This document shows positions 1-7,336 of a DNA stretch of 19,241 nt, in pieces. The position numbers and the translations under genes are program-made. How positions within the stretch are numbered: position 1 is the stretch's first letter; each line of letters starts with the position of its first letter. This DNA is from an uncultured Oscillospiraceae bacterium (GTDB lineage: Bacteria > Bacillota > Clostridia > Oscillospirales > Ruminococcaceae), in assembly GCA_910578965.1 (NCBI GenBank), contig CAJTSP010000040.1, forward strand, positions 1 to 19,241, in the 5' to 3' direction. Below the pieces are notes generated by a model. It was not told where the DNA came from, did not search any database, and was given only the letters and a program-made list of their open reading frames with translations.

Positions 1-317
1 GGCTTTGCCCTTATCATACCCCGCGGGGGCGGTTGCGTCCACCAACTGCCGCGCAAGAATGGGTTGCGGGCATCTTTTTGCAAAAAGCGCCGGGGCAAAT
101 AATCAGAACACCCGGTAGCCGCCGCAGCTTGGGCAGCTTTTGCCAAAAGTTCCTGCCTCTATTGATGGCAGGGCCGCAAACAACCTGTATTATACTTTTT
201 CTTTGTGCAATTCCCATTTGCGGGGGCATGGGGGCCGCGGCCCCCATATCGGCCCTTACGTCCCCGGGGGCGGGGGCATAGCGCAAAAAGTCGCCGACCG
301 CGGCCCCCTATCAGCCC
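1..317. other. Intergenic region with no supported gene
   Basis: I see no credible gene here. Short open frames exist on both strands but lack a ribosome-binding site and family resemblance. The stretch holds a small inverted repeat (CCTGCC at 152-157 with GGCAGG at 167-172), an AT-rich patch with a -10-like TATACT at 191-196 that lacks a convincing -35, a perfect 20-bp palindrome (228-247) and a near-duplicated 25-bp block (235-260 and 298-322) that reaches the 3' end of the ABC-F gene. The palindrome may act as a transcription barrier after that gene, but no T-run follows it on either strand. Confidence 0.5.
228..247. repeat. Perfect 20-bp GC-rich palindrome downstream of the ABC-F gene
   Basis: The sequence is self-complementary over 20 bases, with arms ATGGGGGCCG and CGGCCCCCAT and no spacer. 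It lies about 70 bases past the ABC-F stop codon. It could form a hairpin in either transcript, but no T-tract follows, so a terminator role is only a guess. Confidence 0.45.
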
Positions 318-322
318 TTACG
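235..322. repeat. Imperfect direct repeat of about 25 bp (235-260 and 298-322)
   Basis: Both copies read CCGCGGCCCCC, then TAT, C, and GCCCTTACG, differing by an inserted A and one substitution. The second copy includes the ABC-F stop codon (318-320). The arrangement suggests a local duplication of the gene's 3' end. No further copies were seen in the window. Confidence 0.45.
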
Positions 323-1898
323 CCTCCTCCTCGGGCAGGGCCCACTCCTGGGGCCGCAGCTCGTGCAGGCCGGTTTGGTCCAGCCGCAAGACGCGGGTGC
401 AGACCTCGGCCAGGTACAGCCGGTCGTGCGAGACGCTGATGATGCCGCCGGGGAACCCCGCCAGCGCCCGCCGGATCACCGGCGCCGAGAGGGGCGAAAA
501 ATTGCGGGTGGGCTCGTCCAGCAGCAAAAGGTTCGCGCCCCGCAACACCATGCCCAAAAACAAAAGCTTTGCCCGCTGCCCGCCCGAGAGCATGGCCGCC
601 GGGTGCTCCATCTCCTCGGCCTTATATTTCATGCTGCCCAAAAGGGTGCGGGCCCGGGTAATTTCTTCCCTGCTGCCGCCCGGGGCCAGCAGCTCCACCG
701 GGGTGGCGTTGTGCACCAGCGCGTCGCCGTAATCCTGCGGCATATAGGCCGCGCGCAGGTCGGCACGGGGCAAAAGCAGGCCGGCCAGCTCCTTGAGCAG
801 GGTGGATTTGCCCGCCCCGTTGGCCCCCACTATGCCAATGTGCTCCGGCCCGGTTACCCAAAGCCGCAGGTTTTGCGCCAGCACCGGCCCGGCCGGCCCG
901 CCGCCCGCCACAAGGGCCGGCTGCTGGTACCGCAACACGGTTTTGCCCGCCGGCAGCACGGCGCGCTGGGCATCAAAGGCGGCAAAAATGGCCTCCTCCC
1001 ATTCCGGCAGGGCGGTAAGCCCGGCTTCTTCTTTGGCAAAGCGGCGGCCGGTTGCCAGCACCGAGTGCATCTTTTTTTTGAGCAGCCGGCCGCCGTGGGG
1101 GTCCTGCCGGGTAATGGTGTTTTGCTGGTGCTCTACCTTATCCCGTATCCGGCGGTACCGCTCAAGCTTTGCGTCCAGCTCGGCCCGCTCCCTGCGGGCA
1201 GCCTGCCCCTGCCGGGCAAAGCCCTGCTGCCGCTCGCAGGCATACCGCTCATAGCCCATTTTCGCCACCGATGCCCGCGGTACCGTGCGCCGCCGTAGCC
1301 GCTCCAGATGGATGACCTGGTTGGCGGTGCGGGCCAGCAGGGCTTCGTCATGTGAAACATAGAGCACCGGCGCCGGGCAGGCCAGCAAAAACCCCTCCAG
1401 CCAGCCCAGGGCCGCAAGGTCGAGGTCATTGGAGGGCTCGTCCAGCAGCAAGAGGTCGGGCTGGCCCAGTAGCAGCAGGGCCAGCCGCAGCCGCACCCGC
1501 TCCCCGCCCGAAAGGCTGCTTACCGGCCGGCTGTCCCAAAAAATCTTCGGCGGCAGGCCTGCCTGCCGCGCGGCCCCGGCCTGAGCCTTGGGCGCGGCCT
1601 CGGCAAAGCCGGGCGCCTGGGCGCAGAATTGCCAGAGGGGCAACGCCAGCTCTCCAGGCGAGAGCTCCTGCGACAGATACCCCTTGCGCAGCCCACCGCC
1701 CAAAATTCGGCCGCTCCACTCGGCATAGCCCTCGATCAGGGCGGGATCATACAGCAGCTTTAACAGGGTGGATTTCCCGTTGCCCTCCTCCCCAATCACC
1801 GCGGCCCGCGCGCCGCCTGCCAGGGTAAACGAAAGCCCTTCGATCAGGGGTGTAAGGTCTTTTTTATGCAGGATCGACAAATTTTTAACTTGCAGCAT
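318..1898 (-). CDS. ABC-F family ATPase, possible antibiotic-resistance ribosomal protection protein
   Basis: The 526-residue protein has two ATP-binding cassettes in one chain and no membrane segment, the ABC-F layout. Cassette 1 has Walker A GEEGNGKST (36-44), signature LSGGE (129-133) and Walker B LLLLDEPSND (149-158). Cassette 2 has Walker A GANGAGKST (358-366), LSGGQ (437-441) and LLLLDEP (457-463). A basic, charged linker of about 100 residues (roughly 200-300) separates them; in ABC-F proteins this linker reaches toward the ribosomal peptidyl-transferase centre. After the second Walker B the usual NHLD is replaced by RNFSPLS, a variation I associate with some clostridial members. The ATG is preceded by AAAGGAGG (1908-1915, 9-nt spacing). 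The long attenuator-like leader supports drug-inducible expression. A housekeeping ABC-F translation factor is the alternative. The family call is sure; the resistance role is inferred. Confidence 0.9.
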   Translation of the reverse strand: MLQVKNLSILHKKDLTPLIEGLSFTLAGGARAAVIGEEGNGKSTLLKLLYDPALIEGYAEWSGRILGGGLRKGYLSQELSPGELALPLWQFCAQAPGFAEAAPKAQAGAARQAGLPPKIFWDSRPVSSLSGGERVRLRLALLLLGQPDLLLLDEPSNDLDLAALGWLEGFLLACPAPVLYVSHDEALLARTANQVIHLERLRRRTVPRASVAKMGYERYACERQQGFARQGQAARRERAELDAKLERYRRIRDKVEHQQNTITRQDPHGGRLLKKKMHSVLATGRRFAKEEAGLTALPEWEEAIFAAFDAQRAVLPAGKTVLRYQQPALVAGGGPAGPVLAQNLRLWVTGPEHIGIVGANGAGKSTLLKELAGLLLPRADLRAAYMPQDYGDALVHNATPVELLAPGGSREEITRARTLLGSMKYKAEEMEHPAAMLSGGQRAKLLFLGMVLRGANLLLLDEPTRNFSPLSAPVIRRALAGFPGGIISVSHDRLYLAEVCTRVLRLDQTGLHELRPQEWALPEEEA

Positions 1899-1946
1899 CG
1901 CCGTGCGCCTCCTTTGCTCTGGGGGGGCGGGGCCGAAAAAGCCGGC

Positions 1947-1987
1947 AAAAAAGCCCGCCCTCCCCCTAAGCGGCGGGAAGGCGGGCT
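1947..1987 (-). terminator. Intrinsic terminator in the ABC-F leader (attenuator)
   Basis: On the minus strand the arm AGCCCGCCTTCCC (1987-1975) pairs with GGGAGGGCGGGCT (1964-1952), giving 13 pairs with one G-T wobble and a 10-nt loop. A T-run follows (1951-1947), then GCCGGC and another five T. It sits after the promoter and about 30 bases before the ABC-F ribosome-binding site, so it must be regulated or leaky for the gene to be expressed. Confidence 0.8.
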
Positions 1988-2226
1988 GTACGGCAAAAAA
2001 GCGAGCACAAAAAGGGGGGGCGCGCGGCGAAAAGGGCCAAACGGCCCCAACGGGGCAGGGGGAACCCCTGCGGATGCGCCGCCCTGTGCCGGCCGCCCGG
2101 CGCCGGCAAACGCCGTACCGGGGGCTGCGCTGGGCCGGATAAGCCGCTCTTCACGCCGCGAAAACACCGGGAACCGGGCCATGCCGCCCGTCCCGAAAAC
2201 CCTTCTTTTGGCCGTGAAGTTTCGGC

Positions 2227-2238
2227 TTATTTGCGCAT
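2227..2238 (-). other. Three-codon upstream ORF (Met-Arg-Lys-stop) in the ABC-F leader
   Basis: The codons ATG CGC AAA TAA follow a modest Shine-Dalgarno-like AGGGTG (2249-2244) at 5-nt spacing. The stop codon overlaps the 5' arm of the leader's first stem, so ribosome occupancy here would control that stem. A possible 9-codon ORF (2272-2243, encoding MLPNRHRIG) ends 4 bases before this start and lacks a good ribosome-binding site. Very short basic leader peptides are known from drug-inducible resistance genes; translation here is unproven. Confidence 0.4.
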
Positions 2239-2287
2239 CTTTTCACCCTATTCTATGCCGGTTTGGGAGCATCCTGGCTCCAAACGC

Positions 2288-2316
2288 AGTATACCAGCCG
2301 GCGCGCCGCGTGTCAA
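2288..2316 (-). promoter_or_regulatory. Consensus sigma-A promoter for the ABC-F gene
   Basis: On the minus strand TTGACA (2316-2311) and TATACT (2293-2288) are separated by 17 bases, a perfect -35 and a 5-of-6 -10. Transcription would start near 2281. The promoter lies directly after the sulfatase stop codon (2341-2339), so the ABC-F gene is a separate unit from the polysaccharide operon upstream of it. Confidence 0.8.
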
Positions 2317-2333
2317 GCCCGGCGCGCCGGGCT
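2298..2333. repeat. GC-rich palindromes between the sulfatase stop and the ABC-F promoter
   Basis: A perfect 18-bp palindrome (2316-2333, half-site AGCCCGGCG) begins 6 bases after the sulfatase stop. A related copy, CGGCGCGCCG, lies at 2299-2308 inside the promoter spacer. The two can also pair with each other. The first could terminate or stabilise the sulfatase operon transcript, but no T-tract follows. Its edge touches the ABC-F -35 box. Confidence 0.5.
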
Positions 2334-2338
2334 GCGCG

Positions 2339-3844
2339 CTATTTTTTGCTGTCGTACAGCTTTTTGCTGCGTACGGCCTTTTCCATCGGCAGGCCGGTAT
2401 CATAATCCAACTGGCGAGGCTCATACTCCTCGTTTTCGCGCTGGCGGGTAAAGGCGTCGTTTTCCCACAGAGGCCGTTTGCCCGCGCGCCAGGGCCGGCA
2501 GGCCCACTGGTAGCCCCGGTAGGGGTCGCGGGTGGCGTTCATCTGTTCCAGCAGCGCGTCGTGCAGCCGGTCGCGGGCCGCGGCATGCCCGGCGCTGCCA
2601 ATAAGGTTGCGCACCTCGGCGGGGTCGGTTTGCAGGTCGTACAACTCGTCGGTGTCGCACAGGTGCAGCACCAGCTTATACCGCCCGTCGGTAACGCCGC
2701 GCATCATCTGCAGCCCGCCAAAGCCGTCGTGGTCCACCTCGTAGCGGGTAAACTCGGTGTAGACGTACTCGTTGACCCGCTGGCTGGGGTCGTAGATCTG
2801 GCGCAGCATGCTTTTTCCCTCCAGCAGCCGGGGGATGGGCAGGCCCATGTATTCCAGCACGGTGGGCAGGATGTCGATGTGGGAGGCCGGGGCGCTGACC
2901 GTCTGCCCTGCCGCCCCACCCCGCACGATGAGCGGGACGTTGGCGATCTCCTTATACATGGCGGCGTTCTTCATCTGCAAGCGGTGGTTGCCCAGCATGT
3001 CCCCGTGGTCGGAGGTAAACAGCACCATCGCGTCGGCAAAATCCCGGTCGATCACCTCAAGCAGCCGGCCCACCTGCGCGTCCATAAAGCTGTTGGCTCC
3101 CAAAAAAAGGCTCAGCCCGCCGCCGCAGGTGCGCAAGGTTTCGGGGGCGGCGGCGGCGTCCGGGCCGGCCCAGAGGGTTTGCATCAGCGGCTTTTGGGAT
3201 AGGTCGTCGGCATAATTGGGGCTGGGAGGCATTTGGGTGTCGCGGTACATGGTGTTGTAGGGCGGCGGGCAGATGCAGGGGCCGTGGGGCTCGTCGTAGG
3301 AGACGGTCAGAAAGAAATCGGTATCCCGGTTTGCCTGCAAAAAGCGCAGCGCCCGGTCGGTGCAGCGCCCGGCGTAGGTTTTGTCGGCGGTCCAGTCCGG
3401 GTCAAAGGCGGTGGCGCTACGGCGGCTGCGCATCCGGTCCTGTTCGGAGAGCTCGCTCAGATAGCAGCGCATATCGTACCAGTACTCGGGGTCGAAGCCC
3501 TCGGGGCAGCGGCCGAGGCCAAAATAATCGCCCCCGTCCAGATGCCATTTGCCGATGTATCCGCAGTGGACGCCGGCGTCGGCCAGCCGCTGGCCGATGG
3601 TTTTTACATTGTCGCCCAATGGCAGCGAGTTGGCCACCACCCCGTTGGAATGCGGGAACAGCCCGGTAAAGATGGCGCTACGGGCCGGCCCGCAGACGGG
3701 CTGGCAGCTATAGGCATTATCGTAGCGGACCCCTTGGGCGCAGAGCCGGTCGAGGTTGGGAGTGTGCATGGCCGGGTTGCCGTAGCAGCCGAGCATATCG
3801 GTGCGCACGGTGTCGGCTATAAGAAGGATAAACTGCCGGTTCAC
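2339..3844 (-). CDS. Cys-type S1 family sulfatase, cytoplasmic
   Basis: The 501-residue protein belongs to the formylglycine-dependent sulfatase family, which hydrolyses sulfate esters (here probably on glycosaminoglycan oligosaccharides). The signature CGPAR with downstream TG places the catalytic Cys at 51, which must be oxidised to formylglycine by an anaerobic sulfatase-maturing enzyme. Other family motifs are D11 near the N-terminus, GKWHLD (98-103), EPHGP (185-189), SDHGD (278-282) and K292. The C-terminal part has the usual family pattern in which the polypeptide is described as DGRYKL followed by ELYDLQTDP. No signal peptide is visible. The start is GTG, chosen because GGAGG lies 6 bases upstream and the N-terminus then matches the family. 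It is the last gene of the left operon, about 100 bases after the lyase. Exact sulfate position and sugar cannot be read from the sequence. Confidence 0.92.
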   Translation of the reverse strand: MNRQFILLIADTVRTDMLGCYGNPAMHTPNLDRLCAQGVRYDNAYSCQPVCGPARSAIFTGLFPHSNGVVANSLPLGDNVKTIGQRLADAGVHCGYIGKWHLDGGDYFGLGRCPEGFDPEYWYDMRCYLSELSEQDRMRSRRSATAFDPDWTADKTYAGRCTDRALRFLQANRDTDFFLTVSYDEPHGPCICPPPYNTMYRDTQMPPSPNYADDLSQKPLMQTLWAGPDAAAAPETLRTCGGGLSLFLGANSFMDAQVGRLLEVIDRDFADAMVLFTSDHGDMLGNHRLQMKNAAMYKEIANVPLIVRGGAAGQTVSAPASHIDILPTVLEYMGLPIPRLLEGKSMLRQIYDPSQRVNEYVYTEFTRYEVDHDGFGGLQMMRGVTDGRYKLVLHLCDTDELYDLQTDPAEVRNLIGSAGHAAARDRLHDALLEQMNATRDPYRGYQWACRPWRAGKRPLWENDAFTRQRENEEYEPRQLDYDTGLPMEKAVRSKKLYDSKK

Positions 3845-3945
3845 ATCGTTCCTCCCCCGGGGCCGCGTTCAGCGGTCCCGCTTTTTGTGTGCGCTGCCGG
3901 GCAGGCTTTTTGCTCTGCCGGCCCCGCTTTTTTTGTATAAACTTT

Positions 3946-5739
3946 TTACGCCAGGGTGAAGCGGCAGGTATGCCGCAGGGCCGGCGCGGCGCGCAGATGC
4001 AGCAGGTAGGCCGTACGGTCCGGGCCGGGCCCGTGGGGCGGGTACCGCTCCTCGTGCAAAGCGGCGCTGAACTGCGCAGGGTCAAAATGCAGGGTAAGGC
4101 TGGCCCCCTGCCGGGCAAACACCGCCTTGCCCGGCCCAAGGCGGATGGGCGTTTGGGATACAAACACCTCGGTGACCGGCCGCGGCTGCGCAAAGCACAG
4201 GGTGTCCTCCAGCGTCAGCTCCCCCGCGGCCTTGTTGTGGACGAGGGTGCGCAGGTAGCTCTTTAGAACCTCGCAGGGGTAGCAGCCGGCCAGCTCCATA
4301 CGGAGGGTATCCCGTTCGGCGCAGAGCTCCGCCTGCACATCGCGGCAGGCGTACTGCGCGCCAAATGCCTGCTCGCAGCCGGCCGGCAGGGCTACATTGT
4401 GGCTGCGGGAAGCATTGACGAAAATTTCGTACCGGCGCGGGCCAAAATACGCGGCGTCGTACCGGCCGGCCCCAAGGTCGCACAAAAGGGGCAGGCCGTT
4501 TTTGCATAAAATAAACGAGCCGCAGTCGTTGTGGTTATGGCTCTCGCCGTTGTGGCCGGCCTTGGCGGCAAGGGCAAGGCCGGGGGTGCACGAGAGGAGC
4601 CACTGGGCGTTTGGCAAAAAGGCCGAGCGTACCGCCGGCAGGCCAAAGCGGGTGTTTTCCCGGTACCACAAAAGGTCCCGCAAAGCAAGGCAGTAGCGGT
4701 AGCAGCCGTCCCCCAGCAGGCCGGCGGCCTCCTCGGCCGACGGCAGGGCCGCGCCCGCAAAGCGATTTTGCAGCCAGCAGGAAAGCCCCATGCGGAAGCT
4801 CCCCTGGCCGCTGCCGTCGGCAAAGCTCACCGTGCTGCCGCTGCTTGCCAAATAGTAGTGCTGCTGGCTTTGGGCAATGGCCTGTACCTTGGGCAGGGCC
4901 ATCAGGTCCAGCGCGCCGGAGGTGCGTTTGGCCAGAAGGTCGGCAAAGCAGGTGAAAAAGCCAAAGCCGTAGCTCCAGTAATCCACCCCTTCTACCGAGA
5001 CTCCGTCGTCGCCAAAGCTGCCGAGATAGACCTGCATGCAGGACAGGCACCGGTGCAAAAGGCTCGCCAGCCGCGCGCGGTCGCTCACAAGATGCAAAGC
5101 AGCCCCCCCAATGGCCCCGCCGCAGACGGCGCTCCAGTTGTTGTACATGCCCTCAAACCGGAAAAACCGCCGTCCGTCCAAAAAGGGGGCAAACACCCGC
5201 CGCTCAACCTGGGCTTCCGCCTGCCGCACCACCATATCGTCCAGCTTATCCCGGCAGAGGGCGAGCATCTCGGCGAGGGCAAAGGCTGTTTCGCAGGCAA
5301 AAAGGTCCAACTGCCCGGCATACTCTTCAAAGGGCAGCGGCTCGTCCCCCGGGCCCAAAAAATGGGCCGGCACACACCAAAACGGCTCGGCGCAGATGGC
5401 CCAGACGGTATCCTCGAGCGCCTCCCTCCAGGCGGGCCAGCCGGGGTTTTCCGGCGCAAGCCAAAGCAGCAGCGAAAACACCAACAGCCTGCCCCGGCGC
5501 TCAAAATACGGCTCCTGCCAGCCTTCACGGTCGCCCGTCTCCCAGTACCGGCAAAAGAGGCGGTAGGGCAGCGCCGGCAGCGGGGTATCCAGATACTCCT
5601 GCGCGCGGCGGCACAGTACTTCGAGCTGGGCGGTGCGCCAGGGGCCCAGGGGCTCTGCGGCAAACCGCGCAAGCTCCGGCCCCAGCAGCGGGGCGTCTGC
5701 GCCCGCCAGCGCACGGTAAATTTCGGCCTTATTCCACAT
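3946..5739 (-). CDS. Heparinase II/III family polysaccharide lyase
   Basis: The 597-residue protein has the two-part heparinase II/III build: an alpha-helical toroid (about 1-370) and a beta-sandwich (about 375-597). Candidate active-site elements are NNW (200-202), the Tyr-rich EGVDYWSYG (250-258, Y254 or Y257) and HNGESHNHND (396-405), followed by a conserved glycine/aspartate segment ending GRYD (425-428). Such enzymes cleave uronic-acid glycosidic bonds by beta-elimination, leaving an unsaturated uronate. No signal peptide is seen, so it should act on imported oligosaccharides. Its ATG overlaps the end of the response-regulator gene by 11 bases, behind GGAGGG, indicating translational coupling. 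It differs in length and motif style from the PL12-like lyase at the other end of the locus. The polysaccharide-lyase family number and substrate are uncertain. Confidence 0.88.
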   Translation of the reverse strand: MWNKAEIYRALAGADAPLLGPELARFAAEPLGPWRTAQLEVLCRRAQEYLDTPLPALPYRLFCRYWETGDREGWQEPYFERRGRLLVFSLLLWLAPENPGWPAWREALEDTVWAICAEPFWCVPAHFLGPGDEPLPFEEYAGQLDLFACETAFALAEMLALCRDKLDDMVVRQAEAQVERRVFAPFLDGRRFFRFEGMYNNWSAVCGGAIGGAALHLVSDRARLASLLHRCLSCMQVYLGSFGDDGVSVEGVDYWSYGFGFFTCFADLLAKRTSGALDLMALPKVQAIAQSQQHYYLASSGSTVSFADGSGQGSFRMGLSCWLQNRFAGAALPSAEEAAGLLGDGCYRYCLALRDLLWYRENTRFGLPAVRSAFLPNAQWLLSCTPGLALAAKAGHNGESHNHNDCGSFILCKNGLPLLCDLGAGRYDAAYFGPRRYEIFVNASRSHNVALPAGCEQAFGAQYACRDVQAELCAERDTLRMELAGCYPCEVLKSYLRTLVHNKAAGELTLEDTLCFAQPRPVTEVFVSQTPIRLGPGKAVFARQGASLTLHFDPAQFSAALHEERYPPHGPGPDRTAYLLHLRAAPALRHTCRFTLA

Positions 5740-7333
5740 TGCCGTCCCTCCCGCAGCTTTTTTGGTATTCGGTGGGGGTCATGCCTACATGGCGTTTGAA
5801 TACCCGGGAAAAATAATAGGCATTTTCAAACCCCATCCGGTAGGATATTTCATACATACGGTAGCGCCTCTGCCGGATGAGCTCGCAGGCGCGTTCCATC
5901 TTGACCTGGTTGATGTAATCGACCAGGTTCTGGTTGTACAGCTTTTTGAAAAGGGACGAAAGATACCCCGGCGAGATACAGACATAATCGGCCACATCCT
6001 GCAGCATGATGCGTTTTTCCACATTATCCCGCACGTATTGCCGGGCCTTCTCGATGAGGGCCGAGCGCCCAAAGGAATACTGCTCCAGGTGGCTGAGCAG
6101 CTCGTTGAGAAGCTGCTCCAACCAATGCACCACCTGCCCCCGGGTGGCCAGCCGCTCGATCTCGTGCGGGCCCTGGCCGCCTAAGGGGCTGTCGGGCCCA
6201 AGGGCCTTTTCTACCGCGGCGCTCACCTCGCCGCACAGCCAGATTGCCTGGCTTTTTTCGTGCGGGATGTCCTGGATGCGCCCAATGGCCCGGCTTAGCA
6301 GCGAGGATACCCCGGCGGCGTTTTTGGCCTGCAGCTCGGCAACCAGCCGCCCGGCAAGGCCGGTGAGCCCCAGGGGCTGGTAGGCGGGGGGCTGCAGGTT
6401 GCCAAACAGCACCCGCCCCTGGCTGGTGAGGTAATAGTGCTCCCGCAGCAAAAAGAGCTGGCGGCGGCACTCGGCAAGCTGGGCCCGGCCGCTGAAAAAA
6501 TCGGTGCCCAGCACCCGGGGGCAGGCCTGCACAATGGTGGAGCTGGCCGTTTCCAGCTTGGCCGAAAAGGCCAGGAGCTTTTCCTGCCAGGCGCTTTGGG
6601 TGATGCCCCAGCAGAGCATAAAGAGGCTCTGGTACTGCTTGTCCGGGCAAAAGAGCGAGCACTGGGCAAAGAGGTTTTGCGCCAGCTTGCCGGCCACCTC
6701 CTGCTCCCAGCGGAACATCCGCTCTAAATCCTGCGCGGCAGCCGGGCCTATGTCTGAAACCAAAGAAAACCGCAGCGGGATGTAGGCCATGCCCCAGCCG
6801 TCCAGGATATGGTGGCTGGCCAGCACCGCAGCGGTCTCCTCCATCCGGGCTCCAGCCGGGGCCTGCACCACCCGCAGAATCGCGCTGTCCAGCAATTGGC
6901 GGCTGCTCTCGGCAAGGTAGGAATCGGCCATTTCGGCCTTGGCCAGCAGTCTGCGCCGGTCCCTCTCGGCAATGGCGCGGGCCAGGCTTTTCTCCAGCGT
7001 TTCGGCGCTGAGCTGGCTTTTGAGCAGGTAGTCCACCGCCGCAAACCGCAGGGACTCGCGCGCAAGGTCAAAATCCGGGTGGTTGGTGAGCATGATAAAG
7101 ACGGTAGCGGGGCTTTCGGCCGCCGCCAGGGACAAAAGCTCGGTGCCGGAGAGCACCGGCATCGAGATGTCGCAGATGACGATGTCCGGCTGCAACTGCC
7201 GGATCTTTTCCAACGCCTGCTGGCCGTTGCGGGCGGTATCGGCAACCTGGCAGCCGTGCTGCTGCCAATCGATCAAAAACTTGATGCCGGAAAGGATGAG
7301 GGGCTCGTCGTCTACCAGCAATACCTGATACAT
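5729..7333 (-). CDS. AraC-type response regulator, YesN-like
   Basis: The 534-residue protein has an N-terminal receiver domain (about 1-120) with acidic D8-D9, phosphoacceptor D55 in IVICDISMP, T83 and K105. A long middle region of unassigned sequence (about 125-425) follows. The C-terminus carries an AraC double helix-turn-helix (about 430-530), including the segments LQDVADYVCISPGYLSSLFK and FENAYYFSRVFKRHVGMTP. YesN-type regulators are phosphorylated by YesM-type kinases and usually activate a neighbouring sugar importer. The start lies 3 bases after the kinase stop with GAGGTG upstream, so the two are coexpressed. The likely targets are the divergent promoters at 9114-9292. Confidence 0.93.
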   Translation of the reverse strand: MYQVLLVDDEPLILSGIKFLIDWQQHGCQVADTARNGQQALEKIRQLQPDIVICDISMPVLSGTELLSLAAAESPATVFIMLTNHPDFDLARESLRFAAVDYLLKSQLSAETLEKSLARAIAERDRRRLLAKAEMADSYLAESSRQLLDSAILRVVQAPAGARMEETAAVLASHHILDGWGMAYIPLRFSLVSDIGPAAAQDLERMFRWEQEVAGKLAQNLFAQCSLFCPDKQYQSLFMLCWGITQSAWQEKLLAFSAKLETASSTIVQACPRVLGTDFFSGRAQLAECRRQLFLLREHYYLTSQGRVLFGNLQPPAYQPLGLTGLAGRLVAELQAKNAAGVSSLLSRAIGRIQDIPHEKSQAIWLCGEVSAAVEKALGPDSPLGGQGPHEIERLATRGQVVHWLEQLLNELLSHLEQYSFGRSALIEKARQYVRDNVEKRIMLQDVADYVCISPGYLSSLFKKLYNQNLVDYINQVKMERACELIRQRRYRMYEISYRMGFENAYYFSRVFKRHVGMTPTEYQKSCGRDGNVE

Positions 7334-7336
7334 CTG

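Larger units (their letters stand above)
1899..2281 (-). promoter_or_regulatory. Putative ribosome-mediated attenuator leader of the ABC-F gene
   Basis: The stretch between the promoter and the ABC-F start contains, in transcript order: a possible 9-codon ORF (2272-2243), a 3-codon ORF Met-Arg-Lys (2238-2227), a stem with arms 2228-2213 and 2155-2141 (AAGCCG/CGGCTT and CTTCACG/CGTGAAG around a small internal loop), and a terminator (1987-1947). The segment GCGGCGTGAAG (2159-2149), largely locked in the first stem, is complementary at 10 of 11 positions to CTTCCCGCCGC (1980-1970), which spans half of the terminator's 5' arm and its loop. The two pairings are mutually exclusive. A ribosome stalled on the Met-Arg-Lys ORF would cover the 5' arm, free the antiterminator and allow readthrough. 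The base pairing is seen; the mechanism is inferred by analogy with attenuated resistance genes. Confidence 0.65.

Noticed and set aside
363..1298. 311-codon plus-strand frame opposite the ABC-F gene
   Set aside because: Shadow of the ABC-F coding strand with low-complexity, His/Gln/Gly-rich translation.
1844..2182. 112-codon minus-strand frame through the ABC-F leader
   Set aside because: It has no ribosome-binding site, is Pro/Arg/Ala-rich and runs into the ABC-F gene in another frame; the region is better explained as structured leader RNA.
3845..3945. Possible terminator between the left-operon lyase and sulfatase
   Set aside because: Small GC stems and repeated AAAAAGC stretches are present, but on the minus strand no stem is followed by a T-run; the AGCGG/CCGCT stem with T-run faces the plus strand, where no gene ends.
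4531..5799. 422-codon plus-strand frame opposite the left-operon lyase
   Set aside because: Antisense shadow of a well-supported gene; low-complexity composition, no ribosome-binding site, no family resemblance.
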